Notes: a model not told the origin generated them from the letters alone. A stretch of DNA of 16,879 nucleotides from SIG622 sp045652245 (GCA_045652245.1 JAZRTY010000017.1:1-16879); one strand, 5' to 3'; shown: positions 1 to 7,795, counted from the first letter of the stretch. Made by a program: numbers and translations.

Positions 1-216
1 GAAACCGCCGATGTTTACGAGGTTCGTAAGATAAACGTGCAGAACAATCAGAGTTCTATGCTTTTGTTCGGTAAGGGCAAACAGTTCCAGGCATTTATGC
101 AAGGGGCTGATGAACGCTTGAAGGTGGGAACGAGAATTAAGAATGTAAACGCAGGCAGAGGTCAGAACTCTTACGGCACATACGCTATTCTCAACTCCTA
201 CGACATTGCGGCATAA
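1..216 (+). CDS. C-terminal part of an unknown protein (5' end outside window)
   Basis: Frame 1 is open from the first base to a TAA at 214-216, giving 71 residues with no start, so the gene begins before the window. I do not recognise the family. The visible part is mixed polar/hydrophobic with no membrane segment or metal motif. It ends Y-D-I-A-A. It lies 13 nt before a Rad50-like ATPase in the same operon, so a DNA-associated role (for example an OB-fold or single-strand-binding-like protein) is plausible, but this is inferred from position only. The terminal -IAA resembles the end of clostridial ssrA tags, as in several of its neighbours. Confidence 0.75.
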   Translation, partial: ETADVYEVRKINVQNNQSSMLLFGKGKQFQAFMQGADERLKVGTRIKNVNAGRGQNSYGTYAILNSYDIAA

Positions 217-229
217 GTGAGGTGCGGTT

Positions 230-1990
230 ATGAAAAGGATAAATAAATTTTGCATTATCACTGTTAAAATGGCAGGCTTCAAGAAGTTCAAGGAACCTTA
301 CAGCATTGAGTTTGACCGTTTTACCTGTATATCGGGCGGAAATGGTCAAGGTAAGAGTACCATCGCCGATGCTATCGCATACGCCTTCTGCGGCACACCT
401 TTCTGGGGAGAAAAGAGCTGTGACAGACTTCTCAACTCAGAAAGCCGTGAAATGTATGTAGAAGTGCAGTTCGTTGATGAAAACGGCGAGATACATACTC
501 TATCCCGTAGAAGAAACGGCAGTAATACAACCATCGTCTTTGACACAATGAACTTGCGTCAGACGGATGTTGTAGAACTGTTTGCCGAAAGGGATATATT
601 CCTTTCACTTCTTAATCCCATATACTTCATTGAAAAAATCGCTGAGGACGGCAGAGAGTTTTTACAGAAGCTTGTCCCTGTGGTAGAGCAAAAGGATGTA
701 CTTGCACAAATGAGTGAAAGCACCCGTACACTCCTTGAGGGTGAAAGCCTTCTTGATCCCGAATACTTCGCAAAGAAAAGACGCGAAGCATTAAAGGAAA
801 TTGAGGAAACAGCGGTTTACCTTGAGGGACAGCGTGATGTACTTCAAAGGCAGTATGACGAAACTGTAGCAAAGCTTGATGATATTGTTTCCAAAGGAAA
901 TGATATTGTCAGTCGTAAGCAGGCTCTTGAAGAAAAGCAGTTCGAAGGAATAGATGTTGAAGCATTAAAGGCAAAACAAGCCGCTATTGCTGAAGCACTT
1001 TCCGATGATAAGCGAAAGCGTCTTCTTGAACGGCAGGCTGAAGCACAGCACAGACAGTATGTTTCAAAATTCACCGAGGAGATTGCAAAAATCAACGCTG
1101 AGATTGCCGCACTTTCAGTGCAGTGTCAGAAGATAATTGCAAGAGCCAAAGGTGTAAAGATTGGAGATACCTGTCCTACCTGTCATACCGTTGTAACTGA
1201 GGAAAACTGCAGAACTATTGCAACGGGGCTAAAGGCTGAGTACGACGACATTCGTGCTAAAGGTCAGAGTGCTGTGTCGGCAAGAGACGAGCTTGTGGCA
1301 CTTGATAAAAAGAGTGCAGAAAAGTTCGAGGAATTCCGACAGGCAGACCTTGCAAGAATTGAAGCAGACCTTGCGGCTCTTGGCAGTGCAGATGTTTCCG
1401 AAATTGCAATGCTTGAGGACAGAATAAAGTACGGTAACCTTACTCCCGAAGAATATGCACAGCTTGAGGAACTTATTAAGCAAGCTGAAGCCTATGCTAA
1501 TGAAGTCAAGGTACTTTACGAAGCAAATGATATTCCCGAAAAGATAAAGGCGATAAACAAACAGCTTGAAGAGTGTGCAACAAAGAAGGCAGAGCTTTCA
1601 AGGCTTATTGCAGCAGTTGGTGAATACTCGGCAAAGAAAGCGGAAATCACCCTGCAGAGCTTACAGATGAACCGCGCGTCCATCAAGCTCTTTGACGTTG
1701 TTAAATCTACGGGTGAAGTTAAAAACACCTTCCGTTTCACTTATGACGGCAAGGACTACCGCTGGCTGTCAACTTCCGAAAAAATCAAGGCAGGACTTGA
1801 AGTATCGGCACTGCTCGAAAGACTTACGGGACTTGTTTACCCGAAGTATATAGACAATGCCGAATGCATTACCACTAAACTTGATCCAGTAAACGGTCAG
1901 GTTATTCTCGCTTATGCAAGAAACGTGGCTCTCACGGCAACCTATCCGTTAAGACAGAGAGCACAGGCGCAGGAAAAGGTGGCAGCGTGA
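230..1990 (+). CDS. Rad50/SMC-like AAA ATPase with zinc-hook CxxC
   Basis: This 586-residue protein has the layout of an SMC/Rad50/RecN-type DNA-processing ATPase. A Walker A loop (GGNGQGKST, residues 36-44) follows an N-terminal strand region. Long charged, probably coiled-coil stretches run over about 185-300 and 330-475. Between them is a CPTCH motif (C315, C318), placed like the zinc hook of Rad50. The C-terminal head has an LSTSEKIKAG segment (513-522), where the ABC signature would lie, and a Walker B-like YPKYIDNAE (537-545; D542, E545). It is shorter than cellular Rad50 and resembles the AAA proteins of phages and conjugative elements. The start is ATG 230, after GAGGTG. No Mre11-like nuclease is visible in the window. 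It probably acts on DNA ends or replication intermediates with the downstream primase. It ends in -KVAA. Confidence 0.85.
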   Translation: MKRINKFCIITVKMAGFKKFKEPYSIEFDRFTCISGGNGQGKSTIADAIAYAFCGTPFWGEKSCDRLLNSESREMYVEVQFVDENGEIHTLSRRRNGSNTTIVFDTMNLRQTDVVELFAERDIFLSLLNPIYFIEKIAEDGREFLQKLVPVVEQKDVLAQMSESTRTLLEGESLLDPEYFAKKRREALKEIEETAVYLEGQRDVLQRQYDETVAKLDDIVSKGNDIVSRKQALEEKQFEGIDVEALKAKQAAIAEALSDDKRKRLLERQAEAQHRQYVSKFTEEIAKINAEIAALSVQCQKIIARAKGVKIGDTCPTCHTVVTEENCRTIATGLKAEYDDIRAKGQSAVSARDELVALDKKSAEKFEEFRQADLARIEADLAALGSADVSEIAMLEDRIKYGNLTPEEYAQLEELIKQAEAYANEVKVLYEANDIPEKIKAINKQLEECATKKAELSRLIAAVGEYSAKKAEITLQSLQMNRASIKLFDVVKSTGEVKNTFRFTYDGKDYRWLSTSEKIKAGLEVSALLERLTGLVYPKYIDNAECITTKLDPVNGQVILAYARNVALTATYPLRQRAQAQEKVAA

Positions 1991-2033
1991 AAACTAACTT
2001 TCTTCTAATTCGAACTTTAGTGATTTCACGCCC

Positions 2034-2054
2034 GAAAAATCCGTTGGATTTTTC
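2034..2054 (+). repeat. Intergenic hairpin before the primase gene
   Basis: GAAAAATCC and GGATTTTTC form a perfect 9-bp stem with a GTT loop in the 88-nt gap between the ATPase and primase genes. No U-run follows, so it is a poor terminator. It may be a processing or mRNA-stability element, or a partial attenuator, within the operon. The primase Shine-Dalgarno AGGAGGG (2068-2074) lies 14 nt downstream and is not part of the stem. Confidence 0.6.
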
Positions 2055-2078
2055 CCAACCTTTGAATAGGAGGGTAAT

Positions 2079-3164
2079 ATGATTGACTTTAAGTACGATA
2101 GCTTTGATATTGTGGAAGTTGCGGAAAAATGCGGCATATACTTTCACCCCATACAGAGAAACGACGTAGAGCTTAAAGCCTTGTGTCCCTTCTGCAGTGA
2201 TACAAAGTATCATCTTGGACTTAACAGACAGAAAGACAGATTCAACTGTTTTAAGTGCAAGGCAAAGGGCAACAGCGTATCTCTTTTTGCACAGATGAAC
2301 GGTATATCAAACAAAGAGGCATACACCATACTCAAAAACGAGCAAGAAACACTTGAAACCAAAACTCTGTACTTTCGTGTGGAGGAAGAAACTCCTATCC
2401 GTTCTATTGAGGAAAGACACGATATTTACTACGAGTTTTTAAGTCTACTTCGCTTAAACCGAAATCATCTTATGAATCTTGAAAACAGAGGACTTAACTT
2501 CGGTCATATACATCAGTTTATGTACCGCAGTATTCCTACCGACAATGTATTCAGACGAGAGGTGCTTGAAGCACTTGCGTCAAAGTACAATATGGTCGGT
2601 ATTCCGGGATTCTGGTACGATGATAAGGGCGACCTTCAGATGTTCTACAAAAAGCTTGGCGGCATATTTATCCCAGTGTGTGATAAGGACGGCTACATTC
2701 AAGGCTTACAAATGAGACTTGATGTACCTCCCGGTTCTGACGAAAAGAAGTTCCGCTGGTTCTCCAGCAAGCACTTCAAAGACGGAACGGGAGCAAGGTC
2801 CTGGATCCACGTTGTGGGAGATACTACTGCAAGAGAAGCGTGTTTGACTGAGGGAGCGATGAAGGCGGACGTGACAAGTGTTTTGTCTGACGGCAGACTC
2901 TTTATTGCTGTTCCGGGAGTAAACGCCATTGAGTATTTACCGAATACGCTTCGTGAGCTTGGCATTACAAAGGTATATGAAGCCTTTGATATGGATAAGC
3001 GCTCGAAACCGGAGGTAAAACAGGCACTTATTACTCTTCGCAACACTTTGAGCGATATGGGAGTCGAGTGCGTCAGCTGCTCGTGGAATCCGAAATACAA
3101 GGGTATGGATGATTACATCCTCGCTAAAACAATGAGTATGCAGCAAGTACCTCTTGCTGCGTGA
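2079..3164 (+). CDS. Zinc-finger/TOPRIM DNA primase (DnaG-like, mobile-element type)
   Basis: This 361-residue protein has the two hallmarks of DnaG-type primases. Near the N-terminus is a four-cysteine zinc ribbon (C36-x2-C39, C57-x2-C60), which in the CHC2 family recognises template DNA. In the C-terminal half is a TOPRIM-like core: a conserved acidic residue in CLTEGAMKAD (E258) and an FDMDK motif (D304, D306) for metal binding. A KGMDDYIL motif (341-348) follows, as in the DUF3854-type proteins of plasmids and phages. It is much shorter than chromosomal DnaG and has no visible DnaB-binding domain. A strong AGGAGGG precedes ATG 2079. It should make RNA primers for element DNA replication or for second-strand synthesis after transfer. 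It ends in -PLAA, the closest match to an ssrA-type tail in the window. Confidence 0.85.
   Translation: MIDFKYDSFDIVEVAEKCGIYFHPIQRNDVELKALCPFCSDTKYHLGLNRQKDRFNCFKCKAKGNSVSLFAQMNGISNKEAYTILKNEQETLETKTLYFRVEEETPIRSIEERHDIYYEFLSLLRLNRNHLMNLENRGLNFGHIHQFMYRSIPTDNVFRREVLEALASKYNMVGIPGFWYDDKGDLQMFYKKLGGIFIPVCDKDGYIQGLQMRLDVPPGSDEKKFRWFSSKHFKDGTGARSWIHVVGDTTAREACLTEGAMKADVTSVLSDGRLFIAVPGVNAIEYLPNTLRELGITKVYEAFDMDKRSKPEVKQALITLRNTLSDMGVECVSCSWNPKYKGMDDYILAKTMSMQQVPLAA
3140..3160 (+). repeat. Hairpin over the end of the primase gene
   Basis: GCAGCAAG (3140-3147) and CTTGCTGC (3153-3160) form a perfect 8-bp G/C-containing stem with loop TACCT, directly before the TGA stop. No U-run follows, and the next Shine-Dalgarno (AGGAG, 3168-3172) lies just after it. 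It could act in RNA processing or in coupling translation of the two genes. It could also be a by-product of the Leu-Ala-Ala codons. Confidence 0.5.
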
Positions 3165-3182
3165 TAAAGGAGATAAAACGAT

Positions 3183-4184
3183 ATGAATAATATGAATCAG
3201 TTTATGGCTATACACACAGACGATGAAAAGAACGGTGACATTCTCGGCAAGTATATGTACTACTCCTTGCCGAAGCTTATCATCAAAGCGGAGCGTGTCC
3301 GTGAGATTTGTGAGCAGATAGGCTTTCCTGTTACAGTAAACGAGAACATTTCGGTAACCGACGCTTTCAGAAGTGCCACAGGCGAGATACACGACAGAAT
3401 CGAAGAACCCTACGGTTCGGAGATCAAAGTCTGCCGTATCTACTGCCGTGACAACAAGAGAGTTGGAGCCGATGTGCTTTCCCGTGAGCTTGTAGAGGAA
3501 ACACTGTATGAAACAACAAATTCATACAGAAAGCTTGCAAATATCACCCTTGACAAATCCTCCGGTGAGATGGTGTTATCGGATGTTGACTATTCCTCCG
3601 ACAGAAACATACTCGGTTATTTTGAGCAGGCTGAAAGACTTTTTAAGCTCTATCAGGACTGTATCGGCAACCGCAGTATTGAAACTATGGCGGAAAAGTA
3701 CATCACCGATATGCACGCAATAAGCATCTCGGCAAGAGGTCATCACTACTTTATCCCAAAGGCGTATATGCACGGCATATCACTCCTTGAGGACTTTATG
3801 GAGCTTATAGGAAATGAAAACCTCTTTACCTATTCTACGGGCAGAGATTCAAAGTACATAAGCATTAATTCCATGTATGTAGCGGATGATGCAAAGCAGA
3901 GAGGAAAAATGTCCCGTGAGTTTTATCAGGATATGGGAAGAGAGATTGCGGAATATCAAAGCCGTATCTTGCGACTTATTCAAAGCGGCAACAGCAGTCA
4001 GAAGATTCTCGACCGTTGGGAACTTAAGATTCAAGCCCTTGAAGCAAAGAAGCATGAATACGAGGATATTCTGAAGCAGGATTTATCGGGCGTAGATGAA
4101 GAATTCACAATGCTTCGTGATATGTGCAATCAGTTCAAAATGAGCGTTCGCAGATCACAGGTATTCGGAGCTACCGCCGCATAA
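3183..4184 (+). CDS. Unknown protein of the replication module (possibly DUF6744-like)
   Basis: A 333-residue soluble protein with no membrane segment or obvious catalytic motif. The N-terminal part has a D-I-L-G-K-Y-x-Y-Y-S-L-P-K segment and a D-A-F-R-S-A-T segment near residue 63. This recalls proteins I associate with DUF6744 in phages and plasmids, but that is memory, not a search. Residues about 245-320 are rich in Glu, Lys, Arg and Gln and probably form a coiled coil. The ATG at 3183 follows AGGAG (3168-3172); a second ATG nine bases on is also possible. Its place directly behind the ATPase and primase suggests an accessory role in DNA replication or processing. It ends in -ATAA. Confidence 0.75.
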   Translation: MNNMNQFMAIHTDDEKNGDILGKYMYYSLPKLIIKAERVREICEQIGFPVTVNENISVTDAFRSATGEIHDRIEEPYGSEIKVCRIYCRDNKRVGADVLSRELVEETLYETTNSYRKLANITLDKSSGEMVLSDVDYSSDRNILGYFEQAERLFKLYQDCIGNRSIETMAEKYITDMHAISISARGHHYFIPKAYMHGISLLEDFMELIGNENLFTYSTGRDSKYISINSMYVADDAKQRGKMSREFYQDMGREIAEYQSRILRLIQSGNSSQKILDRWELKIQALEAKKHEYEDILKQDLSGVDEEFTMLRDMCNQFKMSVRRSQVFGATAA

Positions 4185-4204
4185 ATCTTCTCTTAAACAA
4201 AAAC

Positions 4205-4233
4205 GGAGGGTGCAGAGTTTTTCTGCATCCTCT
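4205..4233 (+). repeat. Intergenic hairpin before the small-gene cluster
   Basis: A 12-bp stem including two G-U pairs (5' arm GGAGGGTGCAGA, 3' arm TCTGCATCCTCT) with a 5-nt loop lies between the 333-residue gene and the next gene. It contains an early GGAGG that would be hidden in the stem. The usable GGAGG of the next gene is at 4243-4247, outside it. There is no U-run. It may tune expression of the distal half of the operon. Confidence 0.55.
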
Positions 4234-4252
4234 GCCTATATCGGAGGTGTAT

Positions 4253-4564
4253 ATGAAAGGTACTATGCAGATAAGCAAACTGAAGAAAAAAGCTGCTTAC
4301 TACTATGTAAAGGATTACGACGAAAAGTGCGGTGGAGATTTTGTCTTCTTCATCGAACCGTTTCCCGGCACAGAAGATGATTATTTTTACTATGTCAGAC
4401 GGCTTGATAACGGAAAGATAGAAATTGAGGGCGAAGGATATATAACAACCGAAGAACATCTTGCATCACACATACAAAGTGCGAAAAAGACACTCGACGG
4501 TCGTAACCCCGCGTACTATTGGCGTAATGACAAAAACGAAGTAATAGAAAAAACATACTATTGA
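4253..4564 (+). CDS. Small unknown protein, 103 aa
   Basis: I do not recognise this protein. It begins with a lysine-rich stretch and has a central acidic/aromatic part (D-Y-F-Y-Y near residue 49). It is soluble and has no cysteine pair or nucleotide-binding motif. The frame is open further upstream, but GGAGG at 4243-4247 sits correctly for ATG 4253, so I chose that start. The stop overlaps a TTG of the next gene by sequence but not by its likely start. Small unannotated genes of this kind are common in conjugative elements between replication and transfer genes; no function can be read from the sequence. Confidence 0.75.
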   Translation: MKGTMQISKLKKKAAYYYVKDYDEKCGGDFVFFIEPFPGTEDDYFYYVRRLDNGKIEIEGEGYITTEEHLASHIQSAKKTLDGRNPAYYWRNDKNEVIEKTYY

Positions 4565-4578
4565 AAGGACTAAAAACT

Positions 4579-5157
4579 ATGGATACAAAGATTCGACCTG
4601 TTGGCAGAATTGATTATCTTGATACAAAAGGCAACGTTGGCGAAAGGTTTTATTGTTTTAACGAAGAGGACTTCCTCAGAACTGTAAAGGAAGACAATTA
4701 CCACGGCGTTCCGATGGTTGTCAATGTTTACAGCGATAAGAACGGTAAGACAATTCCACTTGACTTTGTTCTTGACTTCGATCCGCCCGTGCAGGGTTTT
4801 CACATCATTGATTACAACGATATGGAAAAGATATTTGTCGAGCCGAGATGTAAGGTATATTCACTTACCGAGCATTGGTCAAACGACGGTGAAAACGGAA
4901 TGTCAACACAGCTCTTTCTTGACAAGGACGATGCTGCAAGAGAGTTTAATACACAGCTTACGGCAGAAAAGAAAAGCGGTCTTATTGCAGACTGGCTGAG
5001 TAATCCCGAGCTTGTGATCGATGCCTCAACGTCAGAGTACGAATGCTACATTGACGGAAGACACAGCGAGTATCACTATTCCATCAGGATTGAGGAAAAA
5101 GAATTACATTTAGGAGGACAAAACTATGATAAAGGTGCAGAACGTTTCGCAGCTTAA
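4579..5157 (+). CDS. Unknown protein, 192 aa
   Basis: Not recognised. The protein is soluble, rich in Asp, Glu and aromatic residues, and has no catalytic motif I can name. I chose ATG 4579 because AAAGGA lies about 10 nt upstream. A TTG at 4561 in the same frame would overlap the previous stop and has no Shine-Dalgarno sequence. The last 32 nt overlap the start of the next gene, whose AGGAGG lies inside this gene, so the two are probably translationally coupled. The C-terminus is -RFAA, the fifth -AA ending in this operon. Confidence 0.75.
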   Translation: MDTKIRPVGRIDYLDTKGNVGERFYCFNEEDFLRTVKEDNYHGVPMVVNVYSDKNGKTIPLDFVLDFDPPVQGFHIIDYNDMEKIFVEPRCKVYSLTEHWSNDGENGMSTQLFLDKDDAAREFNTQLTAEKKSGLIADWLSNPELVIDASTSEYECYIDGRHSEYHYSIRIEEKELHLGGQNYDKGAERFAA

Positions 5158-5446
5158 AAAAGCATTGCAGGTTGGTGCGGAATACAGAGTTGTTTCTCAC
5201 AGAGTTCACCCTGAATATGTTGGGCTTGTTCGCGTTGTAAACAAGGTTCAGACAAATTGCGTTTACAGTAAAATTAAAGACCAGCCCGACCACATATACT
5301 CGTTGATAAATCACGGACTTGGTGTAAGAAGCGATTTCCTCAAAAATTCACACTATGAGTTCGGTGATACGGTAAAGGTATATCTTGACATAACCGATAA
5401 GAGTGTACCTTCATACGAGTTTGAAATATTAAGACTCGCAGAGTAA
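5126..5446 (+). CDS. Small unknown protein, 106 aa
   Basis: Not recognised. It starts with a short helix-like segment (V-S-Q-L-K-K-A-L) followed by alternating hydrophobic strands, which suggests a small beta-rich fold. There is no membrane segment. A strong AGGAGGA precedes ATG 5126, and the gene starts inside the 3' end of the previous one in another frame. It ends in -RLAE, so it does not share the -AA tail of most of its neighbours. Its role in the element is unknown. Confidence 0.75.
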   Translation: MIKVQNVSQLKKALQVGAEYRVVSHRVHPEYVGLVRVVNKVQTNCVYSKIKDQPDHIYSLINHGLGVRSDFLKNSHYEFGDTVKVYLDITDKSVPSYEFEILRLAE

Positions 5447-5456
5447 GGAGGCAAAT

Positions 5457-5669
5457 ATGAGAAACTATTCTCTTAAAACACTTGAGAAAATGCGTGAGAA
5501 AGCATACGAAAAGTATTGCAAGGAAACAGTAAAGCCCCACGGAAATTGGGGTGATGGAATGCGGCTGTCAAAGCTTCCGTCTCTTTCGGCTTGGGAAAAA
5601 GCACGAACGAGGCTTGCGGAGCTTGATGAGGCAATAGCAAAAAAGAAAGCGGAGGAGAAAAATGGCTGA
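5457..5669 (+). CDS. Small charged unknown protein, 70 aa
   Basis: A very short, strongly charged protein, mostly predicted helix, with Lys/Glu-rich ends (E-K-M-R-E-K near the start, A-K-K-K-A-E-E-K at the end). AAGGAGG lies 10 nt before the stop of the previous gene region and fits ATG 5457. Its 3' end overlaps the next gene by 8 nt, again suggesting coupling. Function unknown; it could be a DNA-binding or adaptor peptide, but nothing in the sequence decides this. Confidence 0.7.
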   Translation: MRNYSLKTLEKMREKAYEKYCKETVKPHGNWGDGMRLSKLPSLSAWEKARTRLAELDEAIAKKKAEEKNG

Positions 5670-6195
5670 AAACAACAAAGATTTTACTTGTTACTACATA
5701 GGGCAGAAATACGACAAGGTTATGCCCGGCGACGGAGCAGTATTTGAGCTCGGCGGTGACAATGGATTTATAAACATTGGATTTACGAATATGACCGACG
5801 AAGAAATTGCCGCAATTCATCAAGGTAAGCTGGATATTCATCTGAGCGTAATCGAAGGGCTTGTATTTATTACAGCAAGCTTCGGAGACCAGCTCATACT
5901 TGATATGCCATTCAACGCAGGTCTTTATTCCGAATTCAACATTGAAGATCCTGCACCTAACGGCTATACAGTACCGATTATCGCCGTGGATAACAAGGAT
6001 AATATCATAAGGGCACTTCGTGTCGTAGGATTTGATCCCGAGTTCAGTTCAAAGCTTTATTCCTTTGCCAAAAAGCAGTGGGAAGAAAGAATAGAGAACT
6101 TCGATGAGAGGCTTCAAAGCGTTTACGACAGATACAACCCGAAGGATATTATAAAATTCGCTATTATGAAAAACAAAGTGGAGACTAACTATTAA
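5662..6195 (+). CDS. Unknown protein, 177 aa, last gene of the operon
   Basis: Not recognised. Residues 1-110 alternate hydrophobic and polar residues and look like a beta-rich fold. The C-terminal 60 residues look helical (K-K-Q-W-E-E-R-I-E-N-F-D-E-R-L-Q). There is no signal peptide or transmembrane segment. GGAGG inside the previous gene (about 5651-5655) fits ATG 5662. It is the last intact gene before a short gap and the IS110 insertion; whether the operon once continued into that gap is considered in the remnant entry. Confidence 0.75.
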   Translation: MAENNKDFTCYYIGQKYDKVMPGDGAVFELGGDNGFINIGFTNMTDEEIAAIHQGKLDIHLSVIEGLVFITASFGDQLILDMPFNAGLYSEFNIEDPAPNGYTVPIIAVDNKDNIIRALRVVGFDPEFSSKLYSFAKKQWEERIENFDERLQSVYDRYNPKDIIKFAIMKNKVETNY

Positions 6196-6222
6196 AAGTC
6201 AATACCCAAAGCAACACTTTAA

Positions 6223-6348
6223 CGAAAAGTTCACGAATGGATTTCCGCCGCCTTTGACAAACAGCAAACAAATGCTGTTATGACAATAGCGAGGGCGATG
6301 GAGAGAATAGGAAACAAAGCCCAGCCTGCCCTCGCAAAAAAATCGTAG
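6223..6348 (+). pseudogene. Possible remnant of an interrupted or decayed gene
   Basis: An open stretch of 41 codons between TAA 6220-6222 and TAG 6346-6348 reads like protein: V-H-E-W-I-S-A-A-F-D-K, then an M-T-I-A-R-A-M-E-R-I-G helix and a basic tail. It has no good start; the only in-frame ATG is at 6280 without a Shine-Dalgarno sequence. It may be the frameshifted 3' end of an operon gene, left in place when the IS arrived nearby. It could also be chance. The family is not recognised. Confidence 0.3.
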
Positions 6349-6430
6349 CATTTGTCTGCTTCGGTTAGTCAAGGGTTCGCTGCGCCGGCTCAGTGCAAAT
6401 ATGTAAGCTCAGGCTCCAAAGAGAATGTGT

Positions 6431-7606
6431 TTATGCTGTGGGAATATAAACCTCATGCGTGGTTTCAAGATGGTAAATTAGTCTTACCAACTTCTTGGCA
6501 GCATGAGATAAGGCAACATTGTAATGCTTACCTTCCGAACACTTTTTGGCAAGATATGCAGAAAAATTGTTATCCCAGTTACAAACATATTTTGTAGCAT
6601 TGTAAAGAGCGAATCTCAAATACTTCGATCCTCGCTTTTCCATATGAGCATAACAGTTTGTAAGTTGTCCGGATTGATAGGTAGAGGGTGACATTCCTGC
6701 AAACGCAAGAATTTTATCAGGATTTTCGAAATTTGAAAAATCGCCTATTTCGGCAAGAATAGAGGCAGCAGTAGCATATCCGATTCCTGGAACAGACAAT
6801 ATTGTTGTTCCCAAGTTATCTACAATGGTTTTGATTTCTGTTTCGATCTCATCAATTTCGGAAGAAAGTTCGCCGATGAGTTTGATAGTATGCTTTAATT
6901 CAAGGGATTTAGCAGGCATAACAGAACCGATAGAATTTCTTGCAGATTCACGAAAACGAATAGCGGTTTCTCTGTTGTAATGCCCTTTTGAAGCTAAGTA
7001 TAAAAGATTTGTTAGTCTTGTAAGATTTGCATTTGCGATATGCTTTGCAGATGGAAATTCAGAAAGGAGTGCATATACGGCAGAACCGTGAATTGTGGGA
7101 ACAAGCTTATCGAGCTCCGGGAAAAGTATGGTAACAAGCCTTGAAACAGCAGATTTCAACTTAGCTCGCTCAGAAACTTTATCAAATCTGTATCTTGTTA
7201 GTGACTTTAGTTCCTGATTGTGATATAATGTTCTTGTGTAGGGCTTGAGGTCTACACAAGACATTAACATAGAAGCAATTGTGCGAGCATCTACCTTGTC
7301 TGTTTTTGTTTTTCGAAGTGACAGACTTTTTCGGTAGAGATTGGTGTGCAAAGGATTTAAGACATAGGTCGGCAAACCACTATCAAGCAAAAATCCGAGC
7401 AGATTGTAACTGTAATGTCCTGTGGCTTCAAGTCCTACTTTCATTTTACTTAAATCTTTTGAAGCAGATTTGATTTTAGAAAGCAGGTTATTGAAACCTT
7501 GAAGAGTGTTTGAAATAGTGAAAACATCAAACAAAACTTCACCTTCAGAACTGACAATGAAGCAATCATGTTTGTCCTTTGCCGCATCAATACCAATAAA
7601 AATCAT
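6431..7606 (-). CDS. IS110-family DEDD transposase (bridge-RNA-guided recombinase type)
   Basis: A 391-residue protein with the full IS110 layout. The N-terminal RuvC-like DEDD domain has IGIDAAKDKH (D7), GLEATGHY (E60) and KTDKVDARTI (D103, D106). A helical middle follows, then the C-terminal transposase_20 region with SVPGIGYATAASILAEIGDF (about 271-290). After that comes P-S-T-Y-Q-S-G, where the second serine (S312) fits the catalytic serine known for this family. The frame is open further upstream, but GGAGGT sits correctly for ATG at 7606-7604 on the minus strand, giving M-I-F-I-G-I-D. No frameshift or missing residue is seen, so the enzyme could be active. Members cut and join DNA guided by an RNA from the element's non-coding end. 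Confidence 0.9.
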   Translation of the reverse strand: MIFIGIDAAKDKHDCFIVSSEGEVLFDVFTISNTLQGFNNLLSKIKSASKDLSKMKVGLEATGHYSYNLLGFLLDSGLPTYVLNPLHTNLYRKSLSLRKTKTDKVDARTIASMLMSCVDLKPYTRTLYHNQELKSLTRYRFDKVSERAKLKSAVSRLVTILFPELDKLVPTIHGSAVYALLSEFPSAKHIANANLTRLTNLLYLASKGHYNRETAIRFRESARNSIGSVMPAKSLELKHTIKLIGELSSEIDEIETEIKTIVDNLGTTILSVPGIGYATAASILAEIGDFSNFENPDKILAFAGMSPSTYQSGQLTNCYAHMEKRGSKYLRFALYNATKYVCNWDNNFSAYLAKKCSEGKHYNVALSHAAKKLVRLIYHLETTHEVYIPTA

Positions 7607-7629
7607 AAGGATACCTCCAAGTAAAAAAA

Positions 7630-7795
7630 TGACGCTGTTTAGATCCACAGGGACTCGTTGCTCTTGTAACCTCGTTCCAAATAAACCGTCAATGCGGTAT
7701 CTAACTGATTAACAAACTGCAAAGAGACTGTGGTTGGAGCCTCCACTAAACCGTTGTTCGGTAGGTCAAGTTTACCAATCCACAGCATCTAAACA
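7630..7795 (-). ncRNA. Candidate bridge RNA of the IS110 element
   Basis: This is the non-coding region just upstream of the transposase start, where IS110-subgroup elements encode their bridge RNA. On the minus strand it begins with TGTTTAGAT (7795-7787) and ends with ATCTAAACA (7644-7636), a perfect 9-bp pairing about 140 nt apart. An internal stem-loop ACCG-AACAA-CGGT is visible near 7753. The 8-mer ATCCACAG occurs as a direct repeat (7643-7650 and 7778-7785). The size fits known bridge RNAs. If transcription starts where the -10 box predicts (about 7789), the 5' arm would be only partly in the RNA. Target and donor loops cannot be assigned without the other junctions. Confidence 0.5.

Noticed and set aside
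2699..3392. Long minus-strand open frames over the primase and the following gene
   Set aside because: They lie opposite well-supported plus-strand genes with strong ribosome binding sites, and their translations show no recognisable pattern. The minus-strand frames over 12289-12927 and 13875-14624 were rejected for the same reason.
6352..6597. Plus-strand frame over the 3' end of the IS110 transposase
   Set aside because: It is antisense to the conserved C-terminus of the transposase, lacks a ribosome binding site and has no recognisable motif.
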